The position numbers and the translations under genes were made by a program. The notes beneath the pieces are model-generated. The model was not told the DNA's origin. It made no database searches and worked only from the letters and a program-made list of their open reading frames with translations. Of a DNA stretch of 64,000 nt, positions 10,401-21,200 are shown in pieces. The DNA is from Rhynchonema sp. JSB1_4 (lineage: Eukaryota; Nematoda; Chromadorea; Monhysterida; Xyalidae). The stretch spans positions 1-64,000 of the forward strand of contig JASAMV010000842.1 in assembly GCA_030248065.1 (NCBI GenBank), in the 5' to 3' direction. Numbering within the stretch: position 1 is the first letter of the stretch; every line of letters begins with the position of its first letter.

Positions 10401-13400
10401 TAACGAGCTTTTTTTTTTTAAAAAAAATTTTTTTTTTGATTTTTTTTTTGACGAAAAATTTTTTTATTGGAAAAAGTGTTGCAAACGACGTTTCAGGATA
10501 AATGAAATCGATACAACATATTTTTCAAAAATTGAAAAATTTTCGCCTCAGACCGAACTTGTGTGGTGACACCCGGTAGTATTGTGCAGATTCCATGGTC
10601 TCCGACCAGTTTGAGGTTGATGTTCACTAACGATGTTACTCTGATGTATTGTAGCATGCCGTACAACGTATTTTAATGCATCTAATGCCGTATATCTGAT
10701 ATACGACCATCAAAATATCGATTACAGCCCAAATCTTGCGCGTCAGATCGACTTTGCGCGCCCGGTGTTGCACCAGACCTGCATATATACATGTGTAGTA
10801 GCATGTAGTAGTACATTATCGGTGCCACATCACTATAAAAGACCAGCCCCGCGCATCCCTGTACGGATTTGGGGACAATACAGGGCGCCGCAGGCGCGAT
10901 TTTGGAAAAATTGTCTCGTCCACAGAAAAAAGTGTCAATTTTTTTGCCTCGAAAAAGGCCATTTTTGGACATTTCAGCCCATTTTGGGCAACTTTTTTTT
11001 ATTAAAAAAAAAAAGCAAAATCTGAGTTTCAAAAAAAAAATTTTTTTTTAAAAAAAAATTTTTTAAATGACCACTTTTTTTTTTTGAAACAACCCTGCAT
11101 ATCGCACTAATACACACTCGCATGAAACAGCAGCGGACGGAAAACCTCTGGGTCACTGCATTAGTATTAGCATGGTGCTCAAAATGGTGCATGGTGCAAC
11201 GTATGGTTCCAATCTAACCTAACCTATCGAGTTGCACAGTTCCATTCTCAAAACGGACTAATGAATCATCTCGTTTATCTGATGTTTCACCTGACAATAT
11301 ATAAAACCAACAACCAACCTTGACAAAAGGAACACAGACACGCCAAGTGATATGAGTGCAGCAGTCAGGTACTGGTGTGCAGGATAGGTGGTCTTCGAGA
11401 CAAAACGGCCCATAACCATTACTGAAACATTATTATTTTTGCAGGTAGCATGAATTTACAGGGTGGCCCAAAAAGTACATAACACATTAACTTTATCGGA
11501 CGCCTATCAAAATACCTGGTATGATCTTGCAGGCTTTGCCGAGCGTTTGTGTTGGGAACGAGACAAATTTTAGTGCTTCATATTGACACCAGCTTGACAT
11601 TATGTTCGAGAAGCTGGCGCATCCGTATTGATACAGTGCGGCCGTGTGGTAGGGCTGTCTAGAAATACAACAAACAAAATGGGGGCTTTGATCATGAGTT
11701 CAAGAGGGCTACTTCGACATTATACCTCTGTTGTGTGATGTTCTACGGGAGAACGACTTCGCTGCGAGGTTTTTACGCGATAATACCATGCGCGCAACTC
11801 CCCAAACAAAAAAAAATCAAATTCCCCAATCAGTTGTTCACTTCCGAGTGATACTATGACGTAAAACCCACCAGCGTGCACCATAAAATCAACGAAAAAG
11901 AAAAAAACCAAAGCCAAAAACCGACGCCCAAAACGCGGAAATCCACAAACCAACCGTCGAAATGAGATCAGAATTGCGGCGCTCGACAGAAAGAACGCGA
12001 ACAGCCGATTGATGAAGACGAGAAATTGGGAGTCGCGAAATTTTTCCGGCTGCGCAGCTGAGCCGGTGCGCGCCGGATCCAGCTCAACCGACGCGACTGT
12101 CGGCATAAATTGTTGAGTCATGATCTTCTCCTGAACATTTAGGTCGTAAATGTGTGCATGAAAATCTTGTGCTCTGGTGACCCTTTTTATAGCGACCGTT
12201 TTATACAGTTGTGTGCTCCATTAGGTGAATATTAAAAAACATATTTACCACAATCTGCCCAAGTACGACTACGAATACACAGTGAGTGACAACACGGAGC
12301 ACCAGATCAAGTCAATAAATGACGGCCGATGGTATGTTATCCACTGTCAGCGATAAGATCAGACCACTTTGGCGTGAAACATCACACAAAGAAACCGATG
12401 TCTCACATCCATTCGGCTAACAAAACGTCAGAACACAACAGAGAAACAAGAAACCTGAAAATTCCGCTTTTCCTCACCTGCATAATGCCCCAAGTGAGAT
12501 AGCTGATCTGCAGTCCAACAGTGCACGCAGCTAATAACACATACTCGCGCACTGTTGGACTCAGTGTGGCACATATTCTCAACAGTGAAACATCAGCCAG
12601 CTTGGTTGTTGTATGAGCACCGGTCGAAGGCACTAGATCACCGGCAGATTTGTTGATGTACAAAAGTGAGATCAAACGATGCCATATCGATTGCGATGGG
12701 TATTGTTCTGTGTAAAAAATGCAAGCCCGGATATAACTAATTATTTGCTCTTGTGGACGTGGTTTCTGGTCATTACATTGAAATGAAGCTTTTCGACCGC
12801 TTGACCACAAAAAAAATTTTCTACTCCCAACGTTTGAGGACACTTTTTCAAGGAAAAAACCTGCAAAAGACAAGGCAGGGCTAGATTACGAAAATCTAGA
12901 AAAAATGACAAAGACCCAAGCCCGGAGCGGTATACACTTGCTGCTCGGGGTTGGGTGCGACTTGAGTTTGACTTTCACTTGGCAGCAAAATGTTTTTACA
13001 TTATAGACCCATCGGTGGACCTCAGACAGCCGGCCATGTGCGTCTTCAGTGTAGTTCCTGGGGGGACCCCCTAAGGTACACTAACCGCCGCGACCAAGGT
13101 ACACTGGTACACTAACCGCCGCGCCAGGTACACTAACCGCCGCGCCAGGTACACTAACCGCCTCAATTTTTGCCTAAATAGGCAATTTTAGGCGTAAAAT
13201 GGGCACTTTTAGGTCTAAAATGTGTGATTTTTTGGTCGATGTTGTCAAAAGTCGCCAAAATACCCTTTTTATGGAGAATTTTTTCCAAAAAGGGCCAAAA
13301 ATCGGTCAAATTTTCTACCTCAAAAAGTGACTTTTTCCTGAATTTGGGTCTTCCCCCCCAGGGAGGTACACTAACCGCCGCGCCGGACCAGGAACTACAC

Positions 13401-14861
13401 TGTGCGCCTTCAATGCCCAGCACGCGTGTGTGCTGTGCAGCCAGTGCGCACGTGGCTGGCGGCTGCTTCACGAAATTTGTGGAGTGAACAAAAGATAGCT
13501 TACGACAATGCAATGTCAAACACAAGCGAAGCCCGGCCCCTACGCCACCCGACAATTGATCTCAGCCAAGTGTATATCGGCCATGGTGTATGCGAAAAAT
13601 CAGCGTCAGATTCGCACTTGCGATGAAGTCCGATAACTTTTTGTCGAGCAAACAAAATATATTTGACCAGCGTAAAAGCTGATGAACTCTACGATTCCAC
13701 AAAATTTAAATCAAGTACAAAACAGAACGAAAGCACATACCTGCTTTAGCGAGCACCCCATTGTATCGCAACCATCTGTACACGAACCACAGCGGTCCGA
13801 TTATAGTCATATAGCCAATGAGATTCCAGGTCAATCGATAAAGCCACCAATCAACGTCCAATATTTGATCCAGTTGTAGCATGGTGCGCTGGATGAAATA
13901 AGCTTTGATGTGAAATTTCGTTGGGTTGAAAAATTAAGCCCATACTTTTACCACCAGCTTCGACCCGTTTTCACAGCCCAATGGTGCGCTCAATCAACTC
14001 AATTGCTACGTTCTGCAAAACTGATTGGTTCTTGAGTACACAAGGAGACATGTGACATGCATATGAGCTGAAAACATGCGTCTTAAACAAAAAAAACCAA
14101 AGACACAGGATCGGAAAAGCGATGTGCGAAAACTTGTATGAGCGCACGCCAAAATGTCGGGACACTTGCCACAACCAAGCTGGTGCGAAGAAATAATGAA
14201 ATTTCTCGGCAGGATCGGGTTCAAATCAAATTTTAGAATTTTTGGAATTGCGGAGCGGATTGCCCGTTACATGGACGAGCGAAATTTGATCGTGAATGTT
14301 CGCTCTTTTACTTTGTGCATGAACATCAACCATATTTGTTGCGGAAGCCTTAACAATCTGGTGGGAAAAAAAAACGTCAGAACCTACCACCACCCATATT
14401 ATTGATATTGTATCAAAAATATAAATATTCAAAAAAATTCAACGCAAACCAAAACGCACCATAACGTACGCATACACCATTAACAGTAGCACAGCAGTGA
14501 CAGTGGACGTTATCACGAATTTAGACAGTAATCCCGCGCCACGAGTTAAAATTCTCCAAACCAGTTTTAATTCCGGGGGCAAATCACTCAATACACGCTG
14601 TCTGAGCGACATTATAGCGGACACGTTGCCTGGTTCAGGCGTATTTTCGGATAAATTCGTTGTTATTGTACTTTGAATATCTGGTGAATTGGTATCATGG
14701 CCCGATTTCCCATGCAGCTGGGGCAAAATAACATTCACGCGGCTGTAATCATTGCTTTCGATGGCATTTTCATTGAATCTGGTCGCAGCTGCTGTTACAG
14801 CAACACTGGCAGAACGCGACACGCGCGCACTATTTTCTGACGACTGCTTCGCGCTGAACAT
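7480..14861 (-). CDS. SLC35B2: Golgi PAPS transporter (SLC35B2/PAPST1-like), 10 exons
   Basis: Carries 3'-phosphoadenosine-5'-phosphosulfate from cytosol into the Golgi for sulfation of glycans and proteins. Exons: 14861-14460, 13888-13741, 12632-12478, 12130-11955, 11658-11516, 11421-11319, 9960-9840, 9138-8952, 8232-8095, 7667-7480. All phases join, giving 586 residues. Family signatures seen directly are [11 protein letters not shown] (exon 3), [13 protein letters not shown] (exon 4), [16 protein letters not shown] (exon 5), VMVMGRFVS (exon 6), FDSFTSNWQ (exon 7), [11 protein letters not shown] (exon 8) and FTIIMTIR (exon 9). Exon 1 adds 134 residues ending in a hydrophobic segment ([14 protein letters not shown]). 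Known homologues are about 430-465 residues, so this N-terminal extension is unusual and translation could instead begin at a Met early in exon 2. Introns 2 and 6 host transposons. The tail is basic and hydrophilic. Confidence 0.93.
8583..8790. mobile_element. Short hAT-like MITE in PAPS transporter intron 8
   Basis: Inverted termini CAGTGGTGTCGTTG and CAACGACGCCACTG (13 of 14 matching). Flanks GTAAGAAG and CTGAGAAG match 6 of 8, so this is an older insertion. It has two internal direct repeats of AGTCA(G/A)GATACC(G/A)GATAC. Confidence 0.65.
9194..9310. mobile_element. 117-bp palindromic MITE
   Basis: Ends ATTGGTCGCACAATGA and TCATTGTGCGACCAAT are inverted repeats that continue imperfectly for about 29 bp. 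It lies in intron 7 of the PAPS transporter gene. Target duplication not clear. Confidence 0.65.
9391..9523. mobile_element. Fold-back sequence in PAPS transporter intron 7
   Basis: GAGCTCATGAGACG and CGGTTCCACGTG on the left are mirrored by GTGGAACCG and CGTCTCATGAGCC on the right, around an AT-rich centre with TTTCGAAA motifs. This is a probable MITE with imperfect arms of about 55 bp. Confidence 0.55.
10159..10337. mobile_element. Mariner-like MITE 'M1', copy 1
   Basis: TA-flanked element with inverted ends AAGGCAAACTAC.CCAACACGAGC and GCTCGTGTTGGCGTAGTTTGCCTT (slightly degraded here). The core shared by all copies includes CAGCTGGCAGAATAGTGAAACATTC and GTTACACGTTGAAGAA. It lies in PAPS transporter intron 6. 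Other copies: 15766-15877, 15956-16148, about 30723-30912, 44385-44578, 47198-47396. Confidence 0.85.
10374..11097. mobile_element. hAT non-autonomous element 'H1', uninterrupted copy
   Basis: Begins CAGGGTTG and ends CAACCCTG, 724 bp, with a perfect 8-bp target duplication CATATCGC (10366-10373, 11098-11105). Both ends carry long A/T runs (AAAAATTTTT blocks). It lies in intron 6 of the PAPS transporter. It is a close relative of 37137-40779 and shows the site where a LINE inserted in that copy as one unbroken sequence (GGGGACAATACAGGGC at 10871-10886). Confidence 0.93.
13047..13402. mobile_element. hAT-like MITE, family A, in PAPS transporter intron 2
   Basis: Terminal repeats CAGTGTAGTTCCTGG/CCAGGAACTACACTG. 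Flanks TGCGTCTT and TGCGCCTT match 7 of 8. Complete family A interior, slightly shorter than the copies at 2-4 kb. Confidence 0.88.
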
Positions 14862-15354
14862 TGTATTTTTTGTTTATTCGCATTATTAGTGCAAAAGAAA
14901 CAAGCTTTTTTCTGGAGAGCGTGAAACGGAGGAAAAACAGTCACCACATCGCATCAGCTGGACAGCGCAACACACACACACACATAGAGTGTTGAGTTTC
15001 GTTATTTGGCTGGAGGTCTACATGTCGCTGAAGGAATGTAAGACACATGCAGTCTGGTAGGTCAGCAATTGCCATCTTGATATGCGTTCGAAATCTCCCA
15101 TTAAAAACCAGAGTTGTACAAGTCGCACGGTTCGCCCGCAATTTATGGAGTTGCTGGTTTCACAGGACACCAATGAGAGTTTGCCTTTCACCAAGTTGAA
15201 TCGACAGCAAGCGCAACACCACCGAAACAAAGAAAAACGTTCCAAACAAACCACAACAGCAACCAAGTTAACGTAACACGGACATACTTTACATTGCATT
15301 CCACAGGACGTTATCGAAGCAAGTAACCAGGGTCTCACGCGACAACATGTATTT
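14862..15354. other. Upstream region of the PAPS transporter gene
   Basis: No gene seen. For a minus-strand gene starting at 14861 this should contain the 5' UTR and promoter; no clear TATA box was found. Confidence 0.35.
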
Positions 15355-15666
15355 TTAGTCATAGTGGAAAAGGGAAAATGGAAACGAAAAAATATTATAT
15401 GTCCAAGTTTTCCATTTCCGTTTTCCAGTATGACTAAGGGCATATTGGAAAATGGAAATGAAACAAAACATTTTCTGTGTAAAATCTGACCAATCAGCAG
15501 CCGAGAACTGAACGGAACAGAAAATGCTTTGTCAAATGTCAAAACATGACTTTTACGGTTTCATTTCCATTTTCCAGTATGCCCTTTATCATATTGGAAA
15601 ATGGAAATGGCAAACTTGGACATAAATTATTTTTTCATTTCCATTTTCCATTTTCCACTATGACTA
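15355..15666. mobile_element. TA-flanked fold-back MITE
   Basis: Arms of about 105 bp. The left arm starts GTCATAGTGGAAAAGGGAAA, the right arm ends CCATTTTCCACTATGAC, and both are bounded by TA. Sub-blocks GGAAAATGGAAATG and CATTTCCATTTTCC repeat within each arm. Confidence 0.8.
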
Positions 15667-15765
15667 AATGCGCCCTTATATAGGCAATCTAGATGGGCCA
15701 CACCCGCACAGTGAAAGGGGACACACACATGCAGCACGCGCACTGCACACACAGTCATGCGTACA

Positions 15766-15877
15766 TAAAGGCAAATTACACCAACACGAGCCAGATTTCG
15801 AAGGTGGTGTGTGTTCAAAACGAATAGAAAGAGAAAAGCGAAATCGGGCTCGTGTTGGCGTAGTTAGTTTGCCTTTA
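15766..15877. mobile_element. Mariner-like MITE M1, short copy 2
   Basis: TA-flanked, 108-bp internally deleted copy. It keeps both inverted termini and the TTCAAAACGAATAGAAAGAGAAAA block but lacks the central part of the full-length copies. Confidence 0.8.
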
Positions 15878-15955
15878 CATATTTTTACAAATACATACAG
15901 TAGTTTAGGCACACTGACGCAGGAGGGAAATTACAGTCCCCAGATATACGTATAC

Positions 15956-16148
15956 TGAAAAGGCAAACTACTCCAACACGAGCCCGATTTCGCAGCTGGC
16001 AGAATAGTGAAACATTCATACGTGGCTGCTGATTTGGGAAGAGTTACACGTTCAGAATACAAAGTTGAGCATGATGATTTTCTCTTTCTATTCGTTTTGA
16101 ACACACACCACCTTCGAAATCTGGCTCGTGTTGGCGTAGTTTGCCTTT
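15956..16148. mobile_element. Mariner-like MITE M1, copy 3
   Basis: Full-length copy in opposite internal orientation to copy 2 and only about 80 bp from it. The right TA is present, but the left flank has lost the expected TA. Confidence 0.8.
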
Positions 16149-16768
16149 AGTTCGCATAAAAATACGGGTGCTTGTCTGTGCCACTCACCTCAATGTCAAG
16201 CGCACCCAGAAAACACACACGTTGCTAATCTGTATGTCTGTCTATCTTGCTAATACAATAATTATATTATACCTTGACATATAGATGTAATTTCACGATA
16301 ATCACTTTCGGATTTCAGGTCATGGCATTCGCATGACAAAGTTGTTCCGTGGTATTTATGCAATGGCAACACAGTTGCAGATGAAAACAAACAGTTTTTT
16401 TCCTGAAAAAAAAACAGTTCTTTCAGAGGCCAAAACGACGAGCCGACATTTTTCCGGGCACTGCAAAAATATCAGAAATTTTCGGAAAAAATTCCAAATT
16501 TTGCAAAACAGGTTGGAAAGTCGCAAGGTCAGTTTCTCAAATCGGGCAAAAGCAAAATTTTTGTTTTTGTCGACTTGTCCTGCATAATTCTTCCTCATGA
16601 AGCAATTTTAGACTATTTTTTTCAATTGTACCCCACTTGAACAGGCGATCACTGGTGGCCTGGAATAACATAAAAAACGTTTTTTTCAGTGATATTTTTC
16701 CGGAAACAAACTGCAATCGTAATGGGTACTGAGACTTGTGATGGGACTAACTCAAAGACTCAAAACAA

Positions 16769-16928
16769 TTAAGGTCGGTTTATACTCTGACCAGGCAGCG
16801 GGCAATGGACAGTGCGGCACAGGCAATCACTACAAGCAATCACTGCCTTGCCGGGCACTTCTGCGTGGTAGTGACTTCTCCGGATTTTGACTTCTACTTC
16901 CCGGAAGTCAGAAGTATAAATAGACCTT
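16769..16928. mobile_element. Possible MITE with AAGGTC termini
   Basis: Left end AAGGTCGGTTTATACTCTGAC is roughly inverted at the right end (GTCAGAAGTATAAATAGACCTTT). About 160 bp and non-coding. Target duplication unclear. Confidence 0.45.
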
Positions 16929-18299
16929 TACTCACCAGATTCCAAAACTGAAAGATCAATTTTCATCGGACTTGGAGTTCCATTCTTAGAGATCCGATGT
17001 TATCATAGGAGATGGATCAATAAACAGTTGATATCTGAAATTCAACAGACAATAGCTGGTCTCTCGTACATTTGGGGATCATCACCATCACCCCTGAGTC
17101 AACTTGAGTTGCAGGGCGTCAGAAACCAAAGTTAAAAAAAAATGGAATTTTCAACCAAACATCACCCGCAGTCCAGTAATCAAGTGCAAACTAACAAACA
17201 CACCTAGACTGAAACACACGCATAACTGGTCCGCCTGCCAAAAACACATGTATGCATCAGTTGCCATGATGATATTGAGCGAAGTTTATTGGGTCCACAG
17301 CGCATGACCCACTTATATAAGGATAGATTGCAGATCAAGCCGTACCCAAGAACCCAGCCAATTTGTCGGCCCACCCCAGCGGAAAGTAATTGAAAGTTGG
17401 CCTGCAGTAGTTGATCTGAAAAACCACATGGTTGCCAGACCAAAACTATAAATCTTCAGACTTACAGCAAAGGTAAGTCCCATGCATTGAAAACAAAACA
17501 GACTTCGCAATCAAGTCATGAAAAGGCCGGACACGGACAGATATCCATAAAACGCCAACTATAATTATTTAGTGTTTGGTAAAACGAAGCGCTCAGAAAA
17601 GGGGCATTGGCAGAGACAAAAATAAATATGAAATACCATTTTGCATCGGCGGCGAGGTAACGCCCATGATCGAACACAATATTAAAACCGGTTCTGATTA
17701 CAAGTTTTTATTCGTTTTATTTTAAAAAGCACCCGTTTACTGTCCGTTGGGTAATACTGTCAATAGCCATAGTGGGAATTTGTGGGCGGTTCCTGTTTTT
17801 TTTTTATTTCAGACTTTGCTCGATGCAATACTCGGCAGAGACACCATTCAACAATATATCAAGCACGTGAAACATCGCCAAAACACGACAACGAGATTTA
17901 CAAACAAACAATGTGAAAAGATCAACAACAGAAACAGCGGCAGGGGTTGTGTACAGTAACTTGATTACAGTCAAGCTCCGATGTTGTAAGCTTATGTAGA
18001 TGAAACACGTGCCATACTTGTCCAACTGAGGGCCGTATTTTGCAATGAAAACACAACTGAAACCGGCGTAAAAATTGTGCGTTATTTTGCGACGGGAACA
18101 ATTTTGCAATTGCCATTGGTCGAAATTTGTGATCCAATTTTGTCACAAGACACGGTCCAGACAAACAAGTTTTATGTGCCTCGCGTGCAGCCACAAACCA
18201 TGATGTGGCGCACTAACTCCTAATCTGAATCCAGGCATTGAACCCACAATATGGAGACAAGACTGTATCAAGGGATCAGAGTGCACGCCAATTATTAAA
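16929..18299. other. Gene-free stretch between CRNKL1 and the PAPS transporter
   Basis: No gene recognised. It should hold the 3' flank of CRNKL1 (stop at 18300). Open frames are short and without motifs. Confidence 0.4.
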
Positions 18300-21200
18300 T
18301 CAATCATCGGACTTCCGTTTTTCCAATCTCGCCTTTTTCTTTCCTTTATTTTCTTCTCCCTCACTTTCCGACTCAGACGACGAGCCGCTGTTGCTGCTGG
18401 AGTCCGAGTCTGAGCCGAGATCCGTGTCCGAATCGCCCTGCCTTTGCTTATCAGGCGAACCTGTCATAATTGAAGTGAAAGAAAGTTTGATTTGCTGTTT
18501 CGAACATTTTGTTGCCATTTAAAGAACTTCCGGACATTAGAAATTGACCAGATTTTCTGCACAAAATACGCAAGTCTAAGAACATTTTTGACCGTGACCG
18601 GAACTGAAGAAAACGCTCGTTTGTGCTGACTGGCACACTGAAAACCACCGACACCCACGCCAAGCAAGCCGGATGATGTTCCACGCATTATATTTAACCA
18701 GCGAAATATGAAACAAAAAACACACCTGACGATTCACTAGAACTACTAGACGATCCAGAATCTACGTTGATTTTGTCGGGATTTTCGATCGCCATCTTAT
18801 CCCTTTCCGCCGATTTCTGTTTGTCCGCAGATTTCTCCACCTCGCCCCCAGCTGTTGTGCTGGCTGACTCAGGCAACTCGTTCTTTTGTTTCCATTTCTT
18901 GGCCAGCTCAAGCAGTTTGAGACTCGCTTGGTTGCCTGCGAAACACAAAGGATCAATATTGTCGTGGGTGAAATACAAACAACATCCAAAGGAATGCCAA
19001 AACTGAAATTTGAGAAAAAAGATCGACAAAGGTTACTCACCTTCATCAGATGGGAAAATGTAGTCGAAGTACTCCTCCCAGCCGGCCTCAGAACCATCGG
19101 GAGCCTGAAGAATAATCGTATGACGTATTCTCCTAAATTTTCCAAGCAGCTTCACAATGCATTTAAACTAGCGTGTTTTACCCTTGATTCTTATGCCCTG
19201 AATTTCAGACAATCTAATAATAATCATTACGTCCCAAATTGGTGGCCGGCAAAAATGCCAAAGAAATTTCAAAACCAAAAATCCCGAAAACTCTTTGTTC
19301 TCCAGGTGCTGGCTGATGATGATCTATTTTGGAAAAAAATAATACGCTAAACTGAAATTTGTTCACCTGAATTTGTCGCCGTTTCTTGACGCGTTTCGGC
19401 AATTCTTTTTCCACGTCCTTTTGCGATTCAGCGTCTCCGTGTTCGGCCTACAAGATACATTATATACAATTCAGAGACAAATGAGAAACACGTTTCTTAG
19501 TTCAGAAACAACAAAGTGACAAGCGAACACGCAAACCTCGAACTGTTTCCATTGTTCCAACAACATCAACCGTTCTTCGTTGCCCTCTGTTTCGGCCATC
19601 GCCTTGTTGGCTTTCCTGAAACATAACAATTCATTTTATTATAAATATTGGAAACAATTGGTCCAATCGTGTTTGTTTATTGATATTTTAACGCCACTAA
19701 TAGGGAGCAGGAAAGCCAGCTCAAAACAATACACTGATTTTTGCATAGCAGTAAGCACCATAAGTGAAACATCAACTCCAACTGCCAGTGCCAGCTATGG
19801 TGATGGAAAAACGAGACAGCAGTTTCGCTGGCGGACACGATTTCGATTTCATCTTTTACGATTACATTCAGAATATGCAATTCAATTATTATCGGAAAAA
19901 AAATCCGAAATATAAACAAAACACTTGAATCTCACTTGAATATCTGCCTAGCCCTCTCCACACACGTTCGTTCGCCGGTAGCCAGCTCAAATTGCGCATA
20001 CGACAACCACACCTGAAAAATATACGACAGGACCATTTTTTTCGAAAAAAACGCTCTTTCCAAATACTTTGTGGTACAGAATACTACGCACATGACACAA
20101 ACGTTGGGTTCACATCAATAATATCTATCCGAACATCGAGCCCAAAATTCGAAAAAAGCGAAAAACTCTTCGGTTTTGCATTACAATTTTTTGGGAAAAT
20201 AAAAATAAAAAGAAACGCCTTTGAAAATCATACATGAAAAATGTGTTCTGGGTTTTTTCTCGAGAAAAAATTGTTTCTTCGTCCGCCAACATAGGTTGTT
20301 TCAAATCTTATTTTTTTCATTTCCGTGGCAAAGTATTCAAACAACAACTGCACAAACCTTGACATGTCTTGTCCTCTGCAACAGTCGTCTGTACAACGCG
20401 CGGGCATTATCGTATTCCTCTTGTCCAATCTCCATGTCGACGTAGGATTTCCACAGAATCTGAAACGCGAAAAAAGAAATTGTGCAAACACGAACAACAA
20501 TGATCCCGGATATCATCTGCAGTTTTTCTCAGCGTGCATCAAAAAAGCTATTTGTATTCACAGCAAAACCAGCAGGCCTGCCAGAATTTCACTTCATTCA
20601 CACAAACACGATAAAAAAATGGTGCAAAAAATAATGCCAGCAGTGACCTTAGCCGGTTTCGGCCCGTTTTCACAGACGAGCGAAGTGCCAAGCCTCGTCG
20701 GTGCGAACACCTCTGGCCATTTGACCTCCAAGAAGGAAAGCACCAAGAACTTCCACAAAAAAAACAAAACACTAAATCCCCAAAACTCTTCATCCATCCC
20801 CATACCTCAGGCATATCAAGTGCCGGCTGCTGAACGGCTAGTTCATAAATGGCCCTGGCCCTGTCCACATCACCCAGTAATGTTTCGAGCTCGGCGAACT
20901 TAATCCATGTCGTACAATTCTCGGGTGCCGATTCGAGGAATTTTTCGTATCTGGAAGTTCAAAATAGGGTTGCTTCTTTGTCATTTGGACCGAATTCCCG
21001 ATCCCGCAATCGCAATCAATTGCGCGGTGCAATTGAAAAAAAAGACCGTGTATTTGATATGTCGCTCTCCACCTCGGTGCGTAAATTCCCTTTTGACCCC
21101 AAAACGTTTGTGCGTCTAACAACGCTGCTATTCGCGTAAGCACGCAACGAATTGAGGTCAGGTCAGACAGCTGGAAGTTGTCATCATCGCTTCCAATTGC

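Noticed and set aside
11459..11515. CAGGGTGGCCCAAAAAGTACATAAC as a transposon end
   Set aside because: Falls in a 94-bp intron of the PAPS transporter gene with no matching partner end or duplication; the intron is too short to hold an element.
14439..14861. Exon 1 of the PAPS transporter as a separate single-exon gene ending FGLR
   Set aside because: A good donor (ATG/GTGCGT) lies before the stop and joins in phase to exon 2; kept as an extension with stated doubt.
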